A DNA stretch of 64,000 nucleotides, from positions 149,819,507-149,883,506 of the forward strand of contig NC_061115.1 in NCBI RefSeq assembly GCF_002878395.1, read 5' to 3'. The stretch comes from Capsicum annuum. Lineage: Eukaryota; Streptophyta; Magnoliopsida; Solanales; Solanaceae. The notes below the pieces were generated by a model. The model saw only the letters and a list, made by a program, of their open reading frames with translations, was not told the DNA's origin and ran no database searches. Shown in pieces: positions 13,279 to 25,690 of the stretch. How positions within the stretch are numbered: the stretch's first letter is position 1; each line of letters starts with the position of its first letter. The position numbers were made by a program, and so were the translations under genes.

Positions 13279-14568
13279 TCATATCATAGTCCTTGAGCAA
13301 CTCAAGCAATCTCTTTTGCCTGAGATTATCTCCTTCTGGGTGAACACATACTGCAAACTCTTATAGTCTGAGAAGATGTCAACATGAACCCCATACAAAC
13401 AATGGTGCCAAATCTTCAAAACAAAGACCACAACCAACAATTCCAAATCATGAGTCGAATAGTTCTTCTCATGCACCTTCAAATACCTAGAAGCAAATGC
13501 AACCATCTTACCATACTACATTAACACATAACCCAGTCCCACCCAAGATGCATCACAATAAATAATGAAGCCATTGGTACCCTCGGGCAGGGTCAAAACT
13601 AGAGCTAAAATTAACTTATCCTTCAACTTCTCAAAACTACCCTCACAAGTATTAGACCATATAAACTTTACCTTTTTTGAGTCAGCTTAGAAAATAGGGC
13701 AGCAATACAAGAGAAATTCTCCACAAACCTTCTATAATACCCGGCTAAACCCAAGAAGCTTTGAATATTAATTGGATTCGTGGGTCTAGGACACTTCTTA
13801 ACCACAGTAACTTTATGTGGATCCACTATGATCCCTTTACTAGAAACAACATGACCTAGATAAATCACAGTATTTAACAAAGACTCACACTTCGAGAAAT
13901 TCATATACAACCATTGAACCTTAAGGATCTGTAACACTATGCGGAGGTAATTAACATGATCTACCTTATTCTTGGAATACACAAAATATTATTAATAAAT
14001 ATAATTACGAACAAATCTAAGAACTGATAGAAGATCCGGTTCATAAGATTCATAAATGTCATTGGGGAATTAGTCAATCCAAAAGATATAACCAAAAACT
14101 CGTAATGGCCCTACCGAATACGTAAAGTAGTCTTAGGGATATCTACCTCCCCATTCTTCAACTGATGGTACCCAAATGAAAGATCAATCTTAAAAAAGTG
14201 CTTAGCATCCTGATGCTGATCAAAGAGATATCAATCCTAAGAAGCGGATACTTATTCTTTATGGTCACCCTATTCAATTAGCGGTAATCTATATACATCC
14301 TAAGGGACCCTTCCTTTTTATACACAAAAAGAACTAGAGTACCCCAGGGAGAAACACTAGGGAGTATAAAACCCTTATCTAAAAGATCTTTCAACTGCTC
14401 CTTAATTTCATTCAACTCAGTTGGGATCACTCTATAGGGAGGGAAGGAGATAGAATGAGTGTCCAAAAAGAGATCAATCCCAAAATCAATTTCCCTATCG
14501 GGGAGAACACCAGGAAGATTATCAGGAAACACCTCAAGAAACTCATAGACCACAGGGATAGATTGCAA
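13279..14568 (-). pseudogene. Reverse transcriptase-RNase H relic of the gypsy element
   Basis: Fragments on the minus strand in order: 14568-14278 is the RT start (EFLEVFPDNLPG, then LDKGFILPSVSPWG), 13982-13668 is the RT palm/connection region (HVNYLRIVLQIL, LGHVVSSKGI, SFLGLAGYYRRFVENFS), and 13506-13279 is RNase H-like (YSTHDLELLVVVFVLKIW, DYKSLQYVFTQKE). These are the standard words of plant Ty3/gypsy pol. The catalytic YVDD region, expected near 13990, is broken (the sequence there reads FVIFINN-like). At least three frame breaks separate the pieces. Confidence 0.8.
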
Positions 14569-14580
14569 AGGAGAACTAAA

Positions 14581-16837
14581 TGGTTGATAGCTGAATACTG
14601 AGTAATGGGTGTCTGAATACTAAATAACCGATATCTAGATACTGATTAACTGATATATGTATACTATTTAACTGATAACTGAATACTGATCATGAAAAAC
14701 TGAACTGTATTTGGTCTGAATAACTGGACTAAAACTGCAGGGTACTGGTCGTATGAGATAGAGACTAACTAAACAACATGACACAACTGAGCATGAATGC
14801 ATGACAATAGTAAAATTTGAGAATGCAAGACTAAGTATATATCTGTTATGTCACTGAGATAATTTATAATATGAAAGAATGAAATCTGCATAAATAAGTA
14901 TCTAAAAGTTATACACTTAGTCAAGCAAACCTTAATTGATAATACACTAAATACTGTACTGAGACTGTGGGAGGTATCATTTAACCAACATGCCCCAATC
15001 TGAGCTAATTGGAGTCCAACCTATAACCCCAGTTGGAAGGGTGTCAGTGCCATACCACGGGTACTAACAATGGTTTTATGGATCCACTAAACTAATGTCC
15101 TGAAGGACTAATGAGTCACCCTCATCTGGAAGGTGCTCTAATGAGATATCTGTTACCCTTAACTGGCAGGTAAACACTTTATCAACCCTCAACTGACAGG
15201 CTGATATCTCTAAACCATGCTGGCTACGTAGTTCTGGAACTTAGGGACTTCTACTAAAGGTCACACCCTCTACTGGCAGGTGATCCCCCATCCCTGGGTT
15301 TGCTCGGTGCCAAATCCTACTCCCAACTGAACTGACACTGATTATTGGACTGAACTATGCTTAACTGCACAAACAACTAATCATAAATAACTTGACTGAA
15401 TACTAATACTCATAGTTTATCTGAAGATACTAAATTTATGTAAACAATTAGGTATCAGGTGTTTATAACCCACCAGTACAAAAAGATCACTGAATGCAAT
15501 AGCAAGCTTAAAACTATAGTAAAGGATCAATGGTTCAAAAACCCATAAGTATAGATATTTCATCAAATATGTGAGAATCATAAATTTAAACATGGGAATG
15601 CTTCAATTATAGGGAACAATCATGATTACATGACTAAAATCACAATTAAGGATTTAACATGGAATTTTCTTAAATAAAATATGGTAAACTGAAATCCAAA
15701 GAATGAGGAAATCAAATATTTCATGGGATCATAGATGGGCTGAATTTAACTTTAAACTACCATGAATTCATGAATTAAACCTTTCTTGAACATAGTAAAT
15801 AAAGGAAAAACTCCATAGTTTACTTGAAAGAGAAGGTTTTTGGGCTTCATGGGTGAAAGGGACCCATGAATGAATACCCCACATACCTTAACTTTTAACT
15901 TGAAAAAGTAATACCAATCTTGATGATTTATTGAAAGTTCTTGAACTTGGGGAACTTGAATTCTTGATCCCTTCGGAAAAAGGAACTAAATTTGTTCTTG
16001 AGAAAAGGGGGGGTTTTCTTGAGAGAAAAGTTGGAGAAGAAGGCCAATAATGACTGAAAATATGCCCCAAATCGTGTTATGAACAATTGGGTTGAGGGTA
16101 AAAGACTTAATTGCCCCTCGGGCAATTAAATTCGCACTGAACGGTGGTTTAAAGGGTCACCACAATGCGGTCTTATCGTGGTGGCTTACTGGTTCTGACG
16201 GAAATGATCATAACTTTTCGCTCGGGTATTGGATTAAGGCAAAAGTTGTATCGTTGGAAAGATAATTCAATTATATACAATTTGGTGGGTTTTGAGCTAA
16301 AAAATTCCATATATGTAAAAAATTATACACGTTCAAAGTTGACTCTTGTAGGATCAAACATCAAACTTTGGACGAATCAAAGGCTCTCAACTCAACTTTG
16401 TTCTAAGTGGTTTTAATGAATATTTTTCACCTCATAAGCACTTCACACACTAGGATAATGATTATGACACATGCATTCAAATTATAAATCAAGAACTGGA
16501 CACAACACCCTCACCGCGATGAGGTATATATGCCAATGAGATTGCACCACGACGCGGTGCTATCGCGGTGACTTGATGGATGCGTGATCCAAACATAACC
16601 CAATCCTCGTCAGAAAAATTAAAAAGTTCTACAAGACATGCTTCTTACATCTCTGAACATGAATTAACTTAAAAACTAACTTCTCAGGGTCAGGAAGGTC
16701 AAAATGAAAATCCTTAAAGTATAAGGGTCTTGAAAATGACTAAGTCCCCAACACTTAGTGAAAATTTCAAGCCTTAAGCCCCTTAACCATGAAACTAAGA
16801 TCTAAATCAAGCTATGATTAGTATGGGGTATTACATA
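14581..16837 (-). mobile_element. LTR (apparent solo LTR) inside the gypsy element
   Basis: On the minus strand it starts TGTAATACCCCATAC at about 16836 and runs to about 14581, where the plus strand reads TGGTTGATAG. Upstream of it lies the gag start, downstream the RT start. The region near 15000-15310 has repeats built on AACTGGCAGGT and CAACTGACAGG. Two clusters of a CACCGCGATG/CGCGGTG word lie at 16140-16190 and 16505-16575. Flanks are CTAAA and TAAAC, which is not a clean 5-bp duplication, so the exact ends are uncertain. Minus-strand ORFs of about 60 codons at 15888-16125 are not recognised. Confidence 0.55.
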
Positions 16838-16849
16838 AACTGGCCAACC

Positions 16850-17246
16850 CTAGTGGTCTCAGAAGAACTCACAGCATTACCAGCAGAACCCGACTGACGT
16901 AACTGAGACGTCACCAACTGGGTCAACAGATAAAGAGAATGGAAAAACTCAGCATTAGTAATATCTCCTAGAAGTAACTGAGCAAGAGTATCACCAGCAG
17001 AAGAAGGATCAATGGATACCGGTGAAACTCCACTAGGGAAATCAGAAGAAGAAACCCTAGACTAGGTCTGAACTTCATAAGTAGGATGAGCCTCGTCCAT
17101 ATTATCCTCAAGCAGAACAGAGGAGTTTCCACGAGCATTAGATCTTCTAGGGGGTGTGGTCTGAAAAGATAACAAATAGGAATTAGAGGATATTTCAACA
17201 CCATAGACTCTACAGCTTGAAAGTAGATCACAAAAAAGAAAAACAT
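16850..17246 (-). pseudogene. Gag N-terminal stump of the gypsy element
   Basis: Read on the minus strand, the sequence gives a PPRRSNARGNSS start (near 17150) and continues as an ordinary gag N-terminus up to TTRVGQFM near 16850, where the inserted LTR begins. The usual start codon is not seen; an in-frame stop occurs after YEVQT (near 17075). The normal gag body, zinc knuckle and protease are absent from the window. The 92-codon ORF at 17246 is in another frame and is a shadow. Confidence 0.6.
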
Positions 17247-17352
17247 TCCTAAATGCCTCTTAGCCTTACCCTTATAAGTATGGTGCGCTATACACCCATA
17301 AAAGAGACTCTACTTGACATGGCTTTATGGACACTCAATGAAACCAAACCTA

Positions 17353-17365
17353 GGCTCTGATACCA
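17353..17365 (-). other. Primer binding site, initiator-Met tRNA type
   Basis: The minus strand reads TGGTATCAGAGCC, complementary to the 3' end of plant initiator methionine tRNA, a few bases inside the LTR end at 17371. It marks the LTR at 17371-19464 as the 5' LTR. Confidence 0.85.
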
Positions 17366-17370
17366 ATTTT

Positions 17371-19464
17371 TTTACGACCCAAACCAGGGCCTACCATGAC
17401 GTTGTCTCAAGTCCATTGAGGACCGAAGACCACCCCCTTTTTCTAACCATACAGAACATATCACGCCTAGCAGCGACTAAAATCCAAACATATAAAAATA
17501 TAGAAAGATAATAAACTCAAATACAACTAAGAGTGTCAACATCAATGCCCAATCCACAGTAATATCCATAAAACCTCTACTAATCTGAAAATAATTCAAG
17601 TCGGGGCATGCCCCCGACCCTGACAATGACAATGATAATATTAATGTGAACTTTTCATTTCTAGTTTATAAAAGGGAACCGATAAAATGACCAAGTCTTT
17701 TGGAGAATGGAAACTCACCACTTCACTACCAACAATCGACGAACCAAGCCAATCCACCTAATACTGCGCAGGAAAAGTAAAAGTATCTTTGGTTCCTGCA
17801 TCGCGTAGGGATACAGCATTTGGACATAGTTGTGGGTTGAGAACTAGCATGTAACTCGAGGATAGCGGATTAAATAATGCCAAGTCAAATTCAATTCAAA
17901 ACCATATGAACACCATCGTATACATATATAAATAATATGTCAAGATAGGGAACAAAGTTTAGCATTAAGTGAAATATTATCCTAGACTATGTAGCTTAAC
18001 TATCATAAAAAGGCACCCATGAACTATACGGGTTCAACTCTCCCTACTGAAAGGGTACGGTGCGTGTTAGTCACACTAACCAAAGAAAAATTGAGGGAAA
18101 GCTAAAGCTATCAAGTCATCAAGACATCCCAAAATATAATCAAGTGTGACACATGCACACCAAACCTCACAGTGGTAACTATGAGTTTCCAGTATAAGTC
18201 ATCCGAGACCCACACCTTCACGGCTTCGCTACATAAACCTCATTAATCCCAATTTAAAGTAAGTTTCACATGACCCATTTATAAACCAAAGAACCAACCG
18301 CTAAAGGTACGCCATGGGTATCGTCATACCCTTACACTTGTAAGATTATCTCTATGCCATAACAATCATATTAACTTAGGAAACACCCTGAACCCCTTTG
18401 TTCATTAAATCAAATCATAGCCAACAAGGCCTTTAAAATCCATGTTCATTGTTTAACCATTCATGCAACGCAATAACATAGGTGAGTAAGTCAAACCAAG
18501 TGATAATTTCCACAATTCAACCATTTACACCAGTGGGTTGAGGGAATACAATTAATTATTCAAAACCAATTCCAAGTTCAAAAGATCAATTTGGTGGAAA
18601 ACCACAACCCTCGTTCCAAACCCCACACCCATTCACCCCAATGGTTTAAAATATTCAATTAAAACCATGAACAACTCATAAAAATCATGGGAAAGCAATT
18701 CAAAGATCAATAATTCCAAAACCCTCAACTACATCAAAACGCACATTCAAAAACTATACAATTAAACCATGTAAAACATATGCTTTTCATAAAATAAGAA
18801 TTGGGAGAGAGTAACATGCCTGAAATACCAAGATTTATGGAGATAAATCAACCCTTGAGTCCTTAGATGACCAACTTCTTGGAAACCTTAGGTATCTTGA
18901 CCTTGGAGAATTTAGAGAGTTTGAGAGAGTGCTTCGAGTGATAAAGTTTTGAAAATTACGTCCCAAGGGTGTTATATGGCCGTAGATATTAAGTGAGGAA
19001 AGAGGGAAATATTCAAAGTGGACTCAACTTAAGAGCTGAAAAATTATCGCCAGTGACTTTGGGTCACTATACGACTCGTAAGGACTAGCTACGAATCGTC
19101 ACCATGAGTCGTAGACTGGACAGTAGCTGAAGGACCCTACTCTAGTAACCCTACGACTCCCAACCTATGACTCGTTAAGAGATCCTACGACTCATAGGGT
19201 CCAATTCGTAGTAAGATGGAATACTTTAGGCATCACACTGGTTTGGCTATGGATGGGACTATACGACTTATTTAGAGCCTTTATGTATGATGCATAACCT
19301 CTTAATCGTATTTATAATAGACACTCTAAGCTAACATATTGGTCTGGCTACAAGTGGGCCTCTAAGACCCGTAATGACACGAAACGACTCGTTACGAGAA
19401 TCGTTGTCTAGAAGTGAGTTTAAAAACTCAGAAATTCATAGGGACCAAAATCCAAGGTTTTACA
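17371..19464 (-). mobile_element. 5' LTR of the gypsy element
   Basis: It runs from TGTAAAACC (minus strand, 19464) to the PBS side, where the usual GGGTCGTGACA end is worn to GGGTCGTAAA. Length is about 2.09 kb, matching the solo LTR at 4962-7045 at roughly 85 percent by eye. It is followed on the right by TTATG, the same 5 bases that flank the solo LTR. The CTACGACTC/GAGTCGTAG cluster lies at 19065-19410. Confidence 0.75.
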
Positions 19465-19469
19465 TTATG

Positions 19470-20030
19470 ATAGTTTAGGATGATTTTAGGGATTAAAAAT
19501 AGACTGGAGAAGTTACATGGGGTGAAAAAAACTTTGTTGCCCCTATTTTAATAAGAGAAAAAAGATATGTCTGGGTAGGGTGCTACATGTTGTTCACCTC
19601 AACAAGTGCTAACCAGTGTCATCTTGAATTACGCTCAACCGTGTGCTGCCCAACAGCACCTAGGATAGTGCCTCACTAAAATATCCATAACTTCTTACCA
19701 CACTCAAATTAACAAATGATCAATGGTATTGGAAAAAAGACTCAAGATATTTTAATTTGGTGGGTAATGGGCCATATAGATCTTAATATTCTAGGATTAA
19801 TGCTCATTTGAAATTGACCTTAGTAAAATCTTTTACATAAAATCGATTGGTAAAGAAGCTTTCTACTCAACTTTGTGTTAGAAGTTCCTTATGACCTGTA
19901 ATTCATATAAAATCTCCTCATACTAAAGAAGTTATCATAACACCTATGTTTAATTAAAAATTATCAAATTCGAGTCTACACACATTTGAAAAGAAATTTG
20001 GATCATAGCTTACAACTTTTAGGATTTTAA
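19470..20030 (-). mobile_element. LTR fragment, duplicate of 7051-7612
   Basis: Same order and same junctions as the left copy, beginning straight after TTATG at 19465-19469. No coding content. Confidence 0.4.
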
Positions 20031-21345
20031 AATAATGGAGCTAAAGTGTGGGTTAGTATGGTAGGAGGAGACTCGAAGGACTTTTCTATGAAAATGGAAT
20101 CGCATCAAGGACAGTTCTTAGTCCATTCTTCTTTGCCCTTGTGATGGTTGAATTGAAGCGGCACATTAAGAGGAACTATATTAGTGTATGCTATTTGTGA
20201 ATGACATAGTATTGATTGATTAGACGAGTAGCATAGTTAATGGTAACTTGGATGTGTGGAGATAAATTCTAGAAGGGAAAGGATTTAGGTTGAGTAGGAC
20301 CAAAAAAGAGTATTTGAAGTGCAAATTCAGTGAGAGGTTATATGAGGCAGACATGGAAGTGCGGCTGGACACATAGGATGTCCCCGAATATAAAAACTTC
20401 AAGTATTTTGGAATTATTATCTAAGGTAGTAGAGACATTAATAATGATATCACATATTGTATTGGTGTTGCATGATTAAGTTGAATTTTTCCTCTAGAGT
20501 CTTGTGTGATAAAAAGGTAACGCCAAAACTTAAAGGTAAGGTTTATAGAGTGGTGGTTAGACTAATGTTATTGTATGGGGCAGAGTAGTAGCCAGTCAAA
20601 AATTCCTATGTTCTATAGATTTATGTTGTATAAATGAGGATATTGAGTTGGATGTGTGGACATACTAGGTGCGACAAGAGAAAAAATAGGGTTATTCGAG
20701 ATAAGGTGGGAGTGGCCTCCATGATGGACAAGATGAAGGAAATAAGATTGAGATGGTTTAGATATATGAAGAGGTAAGGTGCAGACACCCCAGCGAGGAT
20801 GTGTGAGAGGTTGGACATAGTAGGTACGAGGAGGGGTAGAAGTAGGCCAAAGAAGTATTGGGAAAAGGTGATTAGACAGGACATGGTTAATTTTCACAGT
20901 ATTAAGGACATGACCTTAAATAGGAGGATGTGAAGGACGCGTATTAGAGTAGAAGGTTAGTCGAATAGGAAGGTTGTCTTGCGTCCGAGGGTGCTTTTTG
21001 TTAGTGTTTATCGTGCACTAGCTGTAGTATGGTAGTTTAAGATTTGGGTGTAGATATTAAGGTGGAGCTAATCCCTGATTGTTATATCTATCATATGTTG
21101 TTGTTTATTGTATTCTATTACCTTGAAGTTCATTATTGTTTCTTTCTAGTGGATTTTCTATTGTTCCCCTATTAGTTTCTATATTTTCCTCACTATATCC
21201 TTCTTCTTTGTACTTGAATTTGCTACAGTGAGACGAAAACCTTTCAAAAATAATCTCTCTTTTCTAAGGTAGTAGTAAGGTCTGCGTACACTTTACCCTC
21301 TCCAGATCTCACTTGTGAATTTCACTGGATATGTTGCTATTATTG
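20031..21345 (+). pseudogene. RTE-clade LINE relic with its 3' tail (right copy)
   Basis: It carries the same reverse transcriptase words as the left copy: a FADD-like region near 20195 read as [12 protein letters not shown] near 20563, VIRDKVGVASMMDK near 20691, LRWFRYMKR near 20749, RRGRSRPKKYWEKVI near 20829. Stops and frameshifts abound. It continues through a 3' end of the form AAGGTCTGCGTACACTTTAC, then CACTTGTGAATTTCACTGG, and finishes in TTG repeats near 21340. This is the same 3' end as the Au/TS-type SINEs found elsewhere in the window. Confidence 0.75.
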
Positions 21346-21663
21346 TTGTTGTAATTAAATATTTTAATAATTATAATCTATATCACTAATAATTACTACT
21401 TTTATATAGTTGCACACCACGAAATTAATGATAATCTATAAGTTATCCTAAGAAAGACATATTTTCATCAAGTTTCTGTTCAACTTTTACAAAATGCTAC
21501 TCTCACTTGATAACCACTCCTTATATATATGCAAATGTAAGAAAATTGAAGGCTAGTCTTTTAAAAAGAAGGCAAAAACTCTTAAGACATGAAATATTTT
21601 ACAACCTATATTTAAGTTAATGTGTTGTGACATATTAAATAATTATCAATTTGAATACTTGGT
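21346..21663. other. AT-rich sequence, nothing recognised
   Basis: The stretch has no frame, RNA gene or repeat that I can name. Confidence 0.5.
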
Positions 21664-24600
21664 TGTCACAGCCCAAAAATAGGCACGTGATGGAACTTGT
21701 CATATTAACCGGATAAGTAAGCCTATTCAATCCAAAGAACAAGAGTTCAAGAGAATTTAAGAGAGGAAATAGAAAAATCCCAAATAAAAACATAAATGAG
21801 ATACAAGTCTCAAAGATACATCTCAGGTCTAGTTGTCACTAGTACAAGCCTCTAATACAGATTCAACTAATAACAATCATCTAAAATGTCTTAGATGTGA
21901 ATAAAACATAAGACATAAATAGAGAGATCAAAGTTTCAAAATCTACCAGCCACTACCTCAATCTCCGCGACACCAATACTGAAGAAACATAATCTACAAG
22001 TTGTTACTCGATCCAACACTTGCATGGGGTGCAGAAAAATTAGAAAAGGAAAGAAAAAGTAAGGATAAGTATGAAACCATATGTACTCAGGAAGTATTAT
22101 CGATAATTGATACTAATCCAAGCGATGGCGAGAACTACCACCCCAACTATCCAAGACTTACCGACAATCTAAAATCCAATATATACATCACTTAATCCTA
22201 ATTAGAGTAACCCAACACAATGGTCAAATATAGGGTAGGCACATTGATATGGGTGAGACAACACTATTCATTTTATTACCAAAAATAGGGAGTCAATTAC
22301 GAAGAAAAATCATTAATTCGATATATCAGGATTAATCAATTATAATCAATCAACAATATGGGGTAGAAACAAGGAGAAAGTGTGTATATAAGAGTGTATC
22401 TCACACTACCAAGGGGGTGATACACAACTATCTCTCTTAACCAAACCACAGCCATACCCCACATCTCATAATACCTCAAACTCTCAATCAAAATAGGATG
22501 ATGTAAGATGATATAAAGAAGTGAAATGAATGTTCAAACACAACATCACAAATAAGGTTCTATGACAGTAATACGATACAAAAGTAAATACTAACACAGT
22601 ACCAATCCAAACCAACGAAGGTAATGCAATGCAAATGATGCACTACGATGAAGTGATGATGATGGGACGATGATAAATGTTTGAAAGTTATCGCATAACT
22701 TTCTTTATACCCCCACCGAGATCACAGTTTTCAGGTAGGACGCATAGGGGTTTGCAATATCTCATAAAAATATCTTAATCAATCCGATCGACATATTTCT
22801 CAATCTAGGTATTTTTAAAAGTATCTCATTTTCTTTAAAAATCAAAATATCTCAACGATATTAATGTCTCATGAATATGCATGTGTGATATGAGGATGTA
22901 ATGCTCGCAACCCATCAGTATGCAGATCAAAATTCAGTCAATACAGGCATAAGTAAGCTCAGAATCAATTGAATTTATCAATAATTCATGATGTAAGTCA
23001 TCGTGAAGCACCACTGGTATAAATAGTTATGCATGACATTAGTAATATCATTTAAAATTCCTCTTTTGAGTATCGTCAATATGATAAAGGCAATCTAATG
23101 CACTAACATGGTTATGATAACAAGTCAAACCCTTACTTAGCGACACAATAAGAAATATGAAAATTAGATGCACAATCATCTAAATCCCCCACCGTACGTC
23201 ACCACAACATGTACTCTCCAAATTAGAAATAATATGCACATAAACTCCCACTCGGACACACGATAATGAATAAATCTCAAGTCAACAATAATGTTCACAT
23301 AAGCCCCTACACGGGCAACACGAGAATAACAACAATCCTCAATAACAATATAACTACTAAGCCTAACGTGTCATACAATAAGTCTCATCCACTATTACAA
23401 GGCCTTTTATACTCTTAAGTGTCTACTAAATTTCAAACATTTTATAACAAGGTAAGAATAACCTAGCTATCCTCTAGAAAGTCACCAAGTACAATACAAG
23501 CTCATAATATAGGTAAGCTTTATCAATTATTCAAGAACACCAAGTTATCCATTTGCAATCCATTCTAGAGATATTTACAAAAAGCAAAGCTAACTAGAAT
23601 AGGCATTTATCTAAATACAATCCATCAAAAGACTGTAGTACCTGCGGAGATGCTCGCCATATCACCTAAAGGGGACCCCCAATCCTAAACCAAAACTCGA
23701 AATACATATAAATAAGCATAAAGTCAAGGTACATTTCAAATTGTCTTAAGTGAAGATCTACAAGCCCAAACACCATTTAAATCCCCAACCAAAAGCTCAA
23801 CTCACTCGAATCAACACCAAATGCGTCCAACCTAATCAAATTTGTCATCTACAAGTTAAATGAAAGCTAATGATACCCGTATTGATCCTATTTAATACGG
23901 GTCCAAAATGCATTCAAAAAATGAGTGCAAAATAAAAGAGGTAAAAATATAACTTATCTTTAAAAATACATTTCCCAAGGTTACAGGAGTCTGGAGTTGA
24001 AAACTCATGCAAAAATGAGTTAAAAACGAGATTCATCTCTAAGAAATACTATTTTAAAGCTTTACTGGCAAAACCCCCTAAATTTTCATTTTAAAATCAA
24101 GGTCTAAAGATGTTTACGAAGATATAATTGATAGAAAATAATGAAAAATAATATTTGAGCTTACTCAAGCAAGATTGATTAAGAAATCCCTTAAAATCAC
24201 CAAAAATCGAAGCTTCAAGGTTCAAAAATGGAGGAAGAATCGAGAAATTGATTTATATACTGAGTCTAGTATCAATGATTGCTTAAGCGATCACAGCTTA
24301 AGCGGCTAGGTTGTCGCTTAAGTGACTAAGGCAATAGTTGTCGGCCTTCGCTTAAGCGGTCGAATGTCGCTTCAGCAACCACCTCTTAAGTGATGAGGAC
24401 TCCGCTTAAGTAACTTGTAGGGGGGAACCTCAGTTGGCTGCTAAAGTGACTCATTGGTCGCATGGGTGACCCCCGCTTTAGAGATCAAATAATCGCTTAA
24501 GAGGTTACACCAGCTGATGCCTAGCACCAACAAACTTGAAATTTTGTGAAGTTTCCAATCAAACTCTCAGGATTCGTTCGAAATTTCTTAAACGCAAATA

Positions 24601-24823
24601 AGTTATGTTACTAGCTTAAATTCGGTGTTTCTGTACTCAATGGCGACGTCGGATTTTTGAAAAAATATCTTTTTCAACTAATTAACCCCAGAGACCCCTT
24701 CAAGGCCAAATTTAACTAGTTTTTCAAATGGAGGATCGAAATGCAAAAATAAAGGCTCGAGATCCCAACTAACCATGCTACTAACCCAAGATAGACATTA
24801 GGGAGCTAATGAAACTGTTATAA
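21664..24823 (-). mobile_element. Long LTR, probably a solo LTR
   Basis: The plus strand starts TGTCACAGCCC (the complement of an LTR end GGGCTGTGACA). The far end is ...GTTATAATCA near 24823, read as TGATTATAAC on the minus strand. There is no PBS to the left, no polypurine tract to the right, and no coding frame. Length is about 3.16 kb. The word CGCTTAAGCG and variants occur about ten times at 24281-24506. The part 22373-24197 is duplicated at 8877-10107. No clear 5-bp duplication was seen, so both ends are provisional. Confidence 0.5.
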
Positions 24824-25690
24824 TCATCATCCAAGACTCAAGTCACAAAGCGTTGATCGAAGTCAAACTAGCCTCTTTCAAAGTTGTTCAAAACTACAAT
24901 CTCATTTAAAACATTTTCGAACGCATCGTGAAACATGCCAACCATCTCCATGACTCGCAAATGAGATGAAGCAACCACGAGAAAGGACAAAATGATCAAA
25001 ACATAAAAATTTATAACAATACCTATGAAACTTATTTGATTGCAATATTTCAGTATGATATGCCTTATAATGATAATAATATCAATGAATAGTCTAGTTT
25101 CACCATTCATCTATTTAATCTTGAATTATTTTTCTCTTAATTTTTATGCAACTCATTGCATACTTCTAAAAATATTTTCAAAGCATTTATACAATTTAGC
25201 GTGAGATACATGTACAGTACACGTGCTAAAAAACTAGTGTATACGTAACACATCTGATCATGCAATTTGTAATGGAAATGTAGAAAGCACAAAAATAAAA
25301 AAGAAGCCAAGCTGACCAACTGACTCTAATAAACTTCCCCGCCAAAATGCAAGACACAAATATAGCCACATTTGCACTCTTAGCCACTATTTTGTGCATC
25401 ACTTTTCCATCCTGTTACACAACCCTTTGGAAGGCCAAACTTTTCTGATTTATTATCGTCAAAAAGGCGAAGAAATAGTCATCATTTCACTACACTAGTT
25501 CAATAATCTGGAATACTGGAGAAGTGTGGTTCTACTGGAGAAGTGTGGTTCTTACTGTCCATTTAAGCATCTTCCTTTCTTCAATCGGTTTAGAGAGAGA
25601 GAGAGTTAATAACAAGGAGCACACACAGGGCCAGGGCGTCAAGCTGAATAAGCTCAGTCCAAGTCGAGTCTAACGAAACTTAGTATAGTA
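24824..25690. other. Intergenic, no gene recognised
   Basis: AT-rich. Minus-strand ORFs of 80 and 60 codons near 24868-25319 have no recognisable similarity or codon pattern. A 20-bp tandem duplication (ACTGGAGAAGTGTGGTTCT, twice) lies at about 25514-25553, and a GA run lies near 25594-25604. Confidence 0.5.

Larger units (their letters stand above)
10110..19464 (-). mobile_element. Ty3/gypsy (Tekay/Del-type) retrotransposon, degenerate, with a nested LTR
   Basis: Read from high to low coordinates it has a 5' LTR (19464 to 17371), PBS, gag start, an inserted LTR, reverse transcriptase, RNase H, integrase, polypurine tract and a truncated 3' LTR (11467 to 10110). Integrase C-terminal wording is close to the Tekay/Del chromovirus type. 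Gag after its first ~110 residues, and the protease, are missing, so the element lost internal sequence besides taking an insertion. The 3' LTR lacks its outer ~770 bp, having been cut where the duplicated LTR fragment ends at 10107. No frame longer than about 100 codons survives, so it is inactive. Confidence 0.8.
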
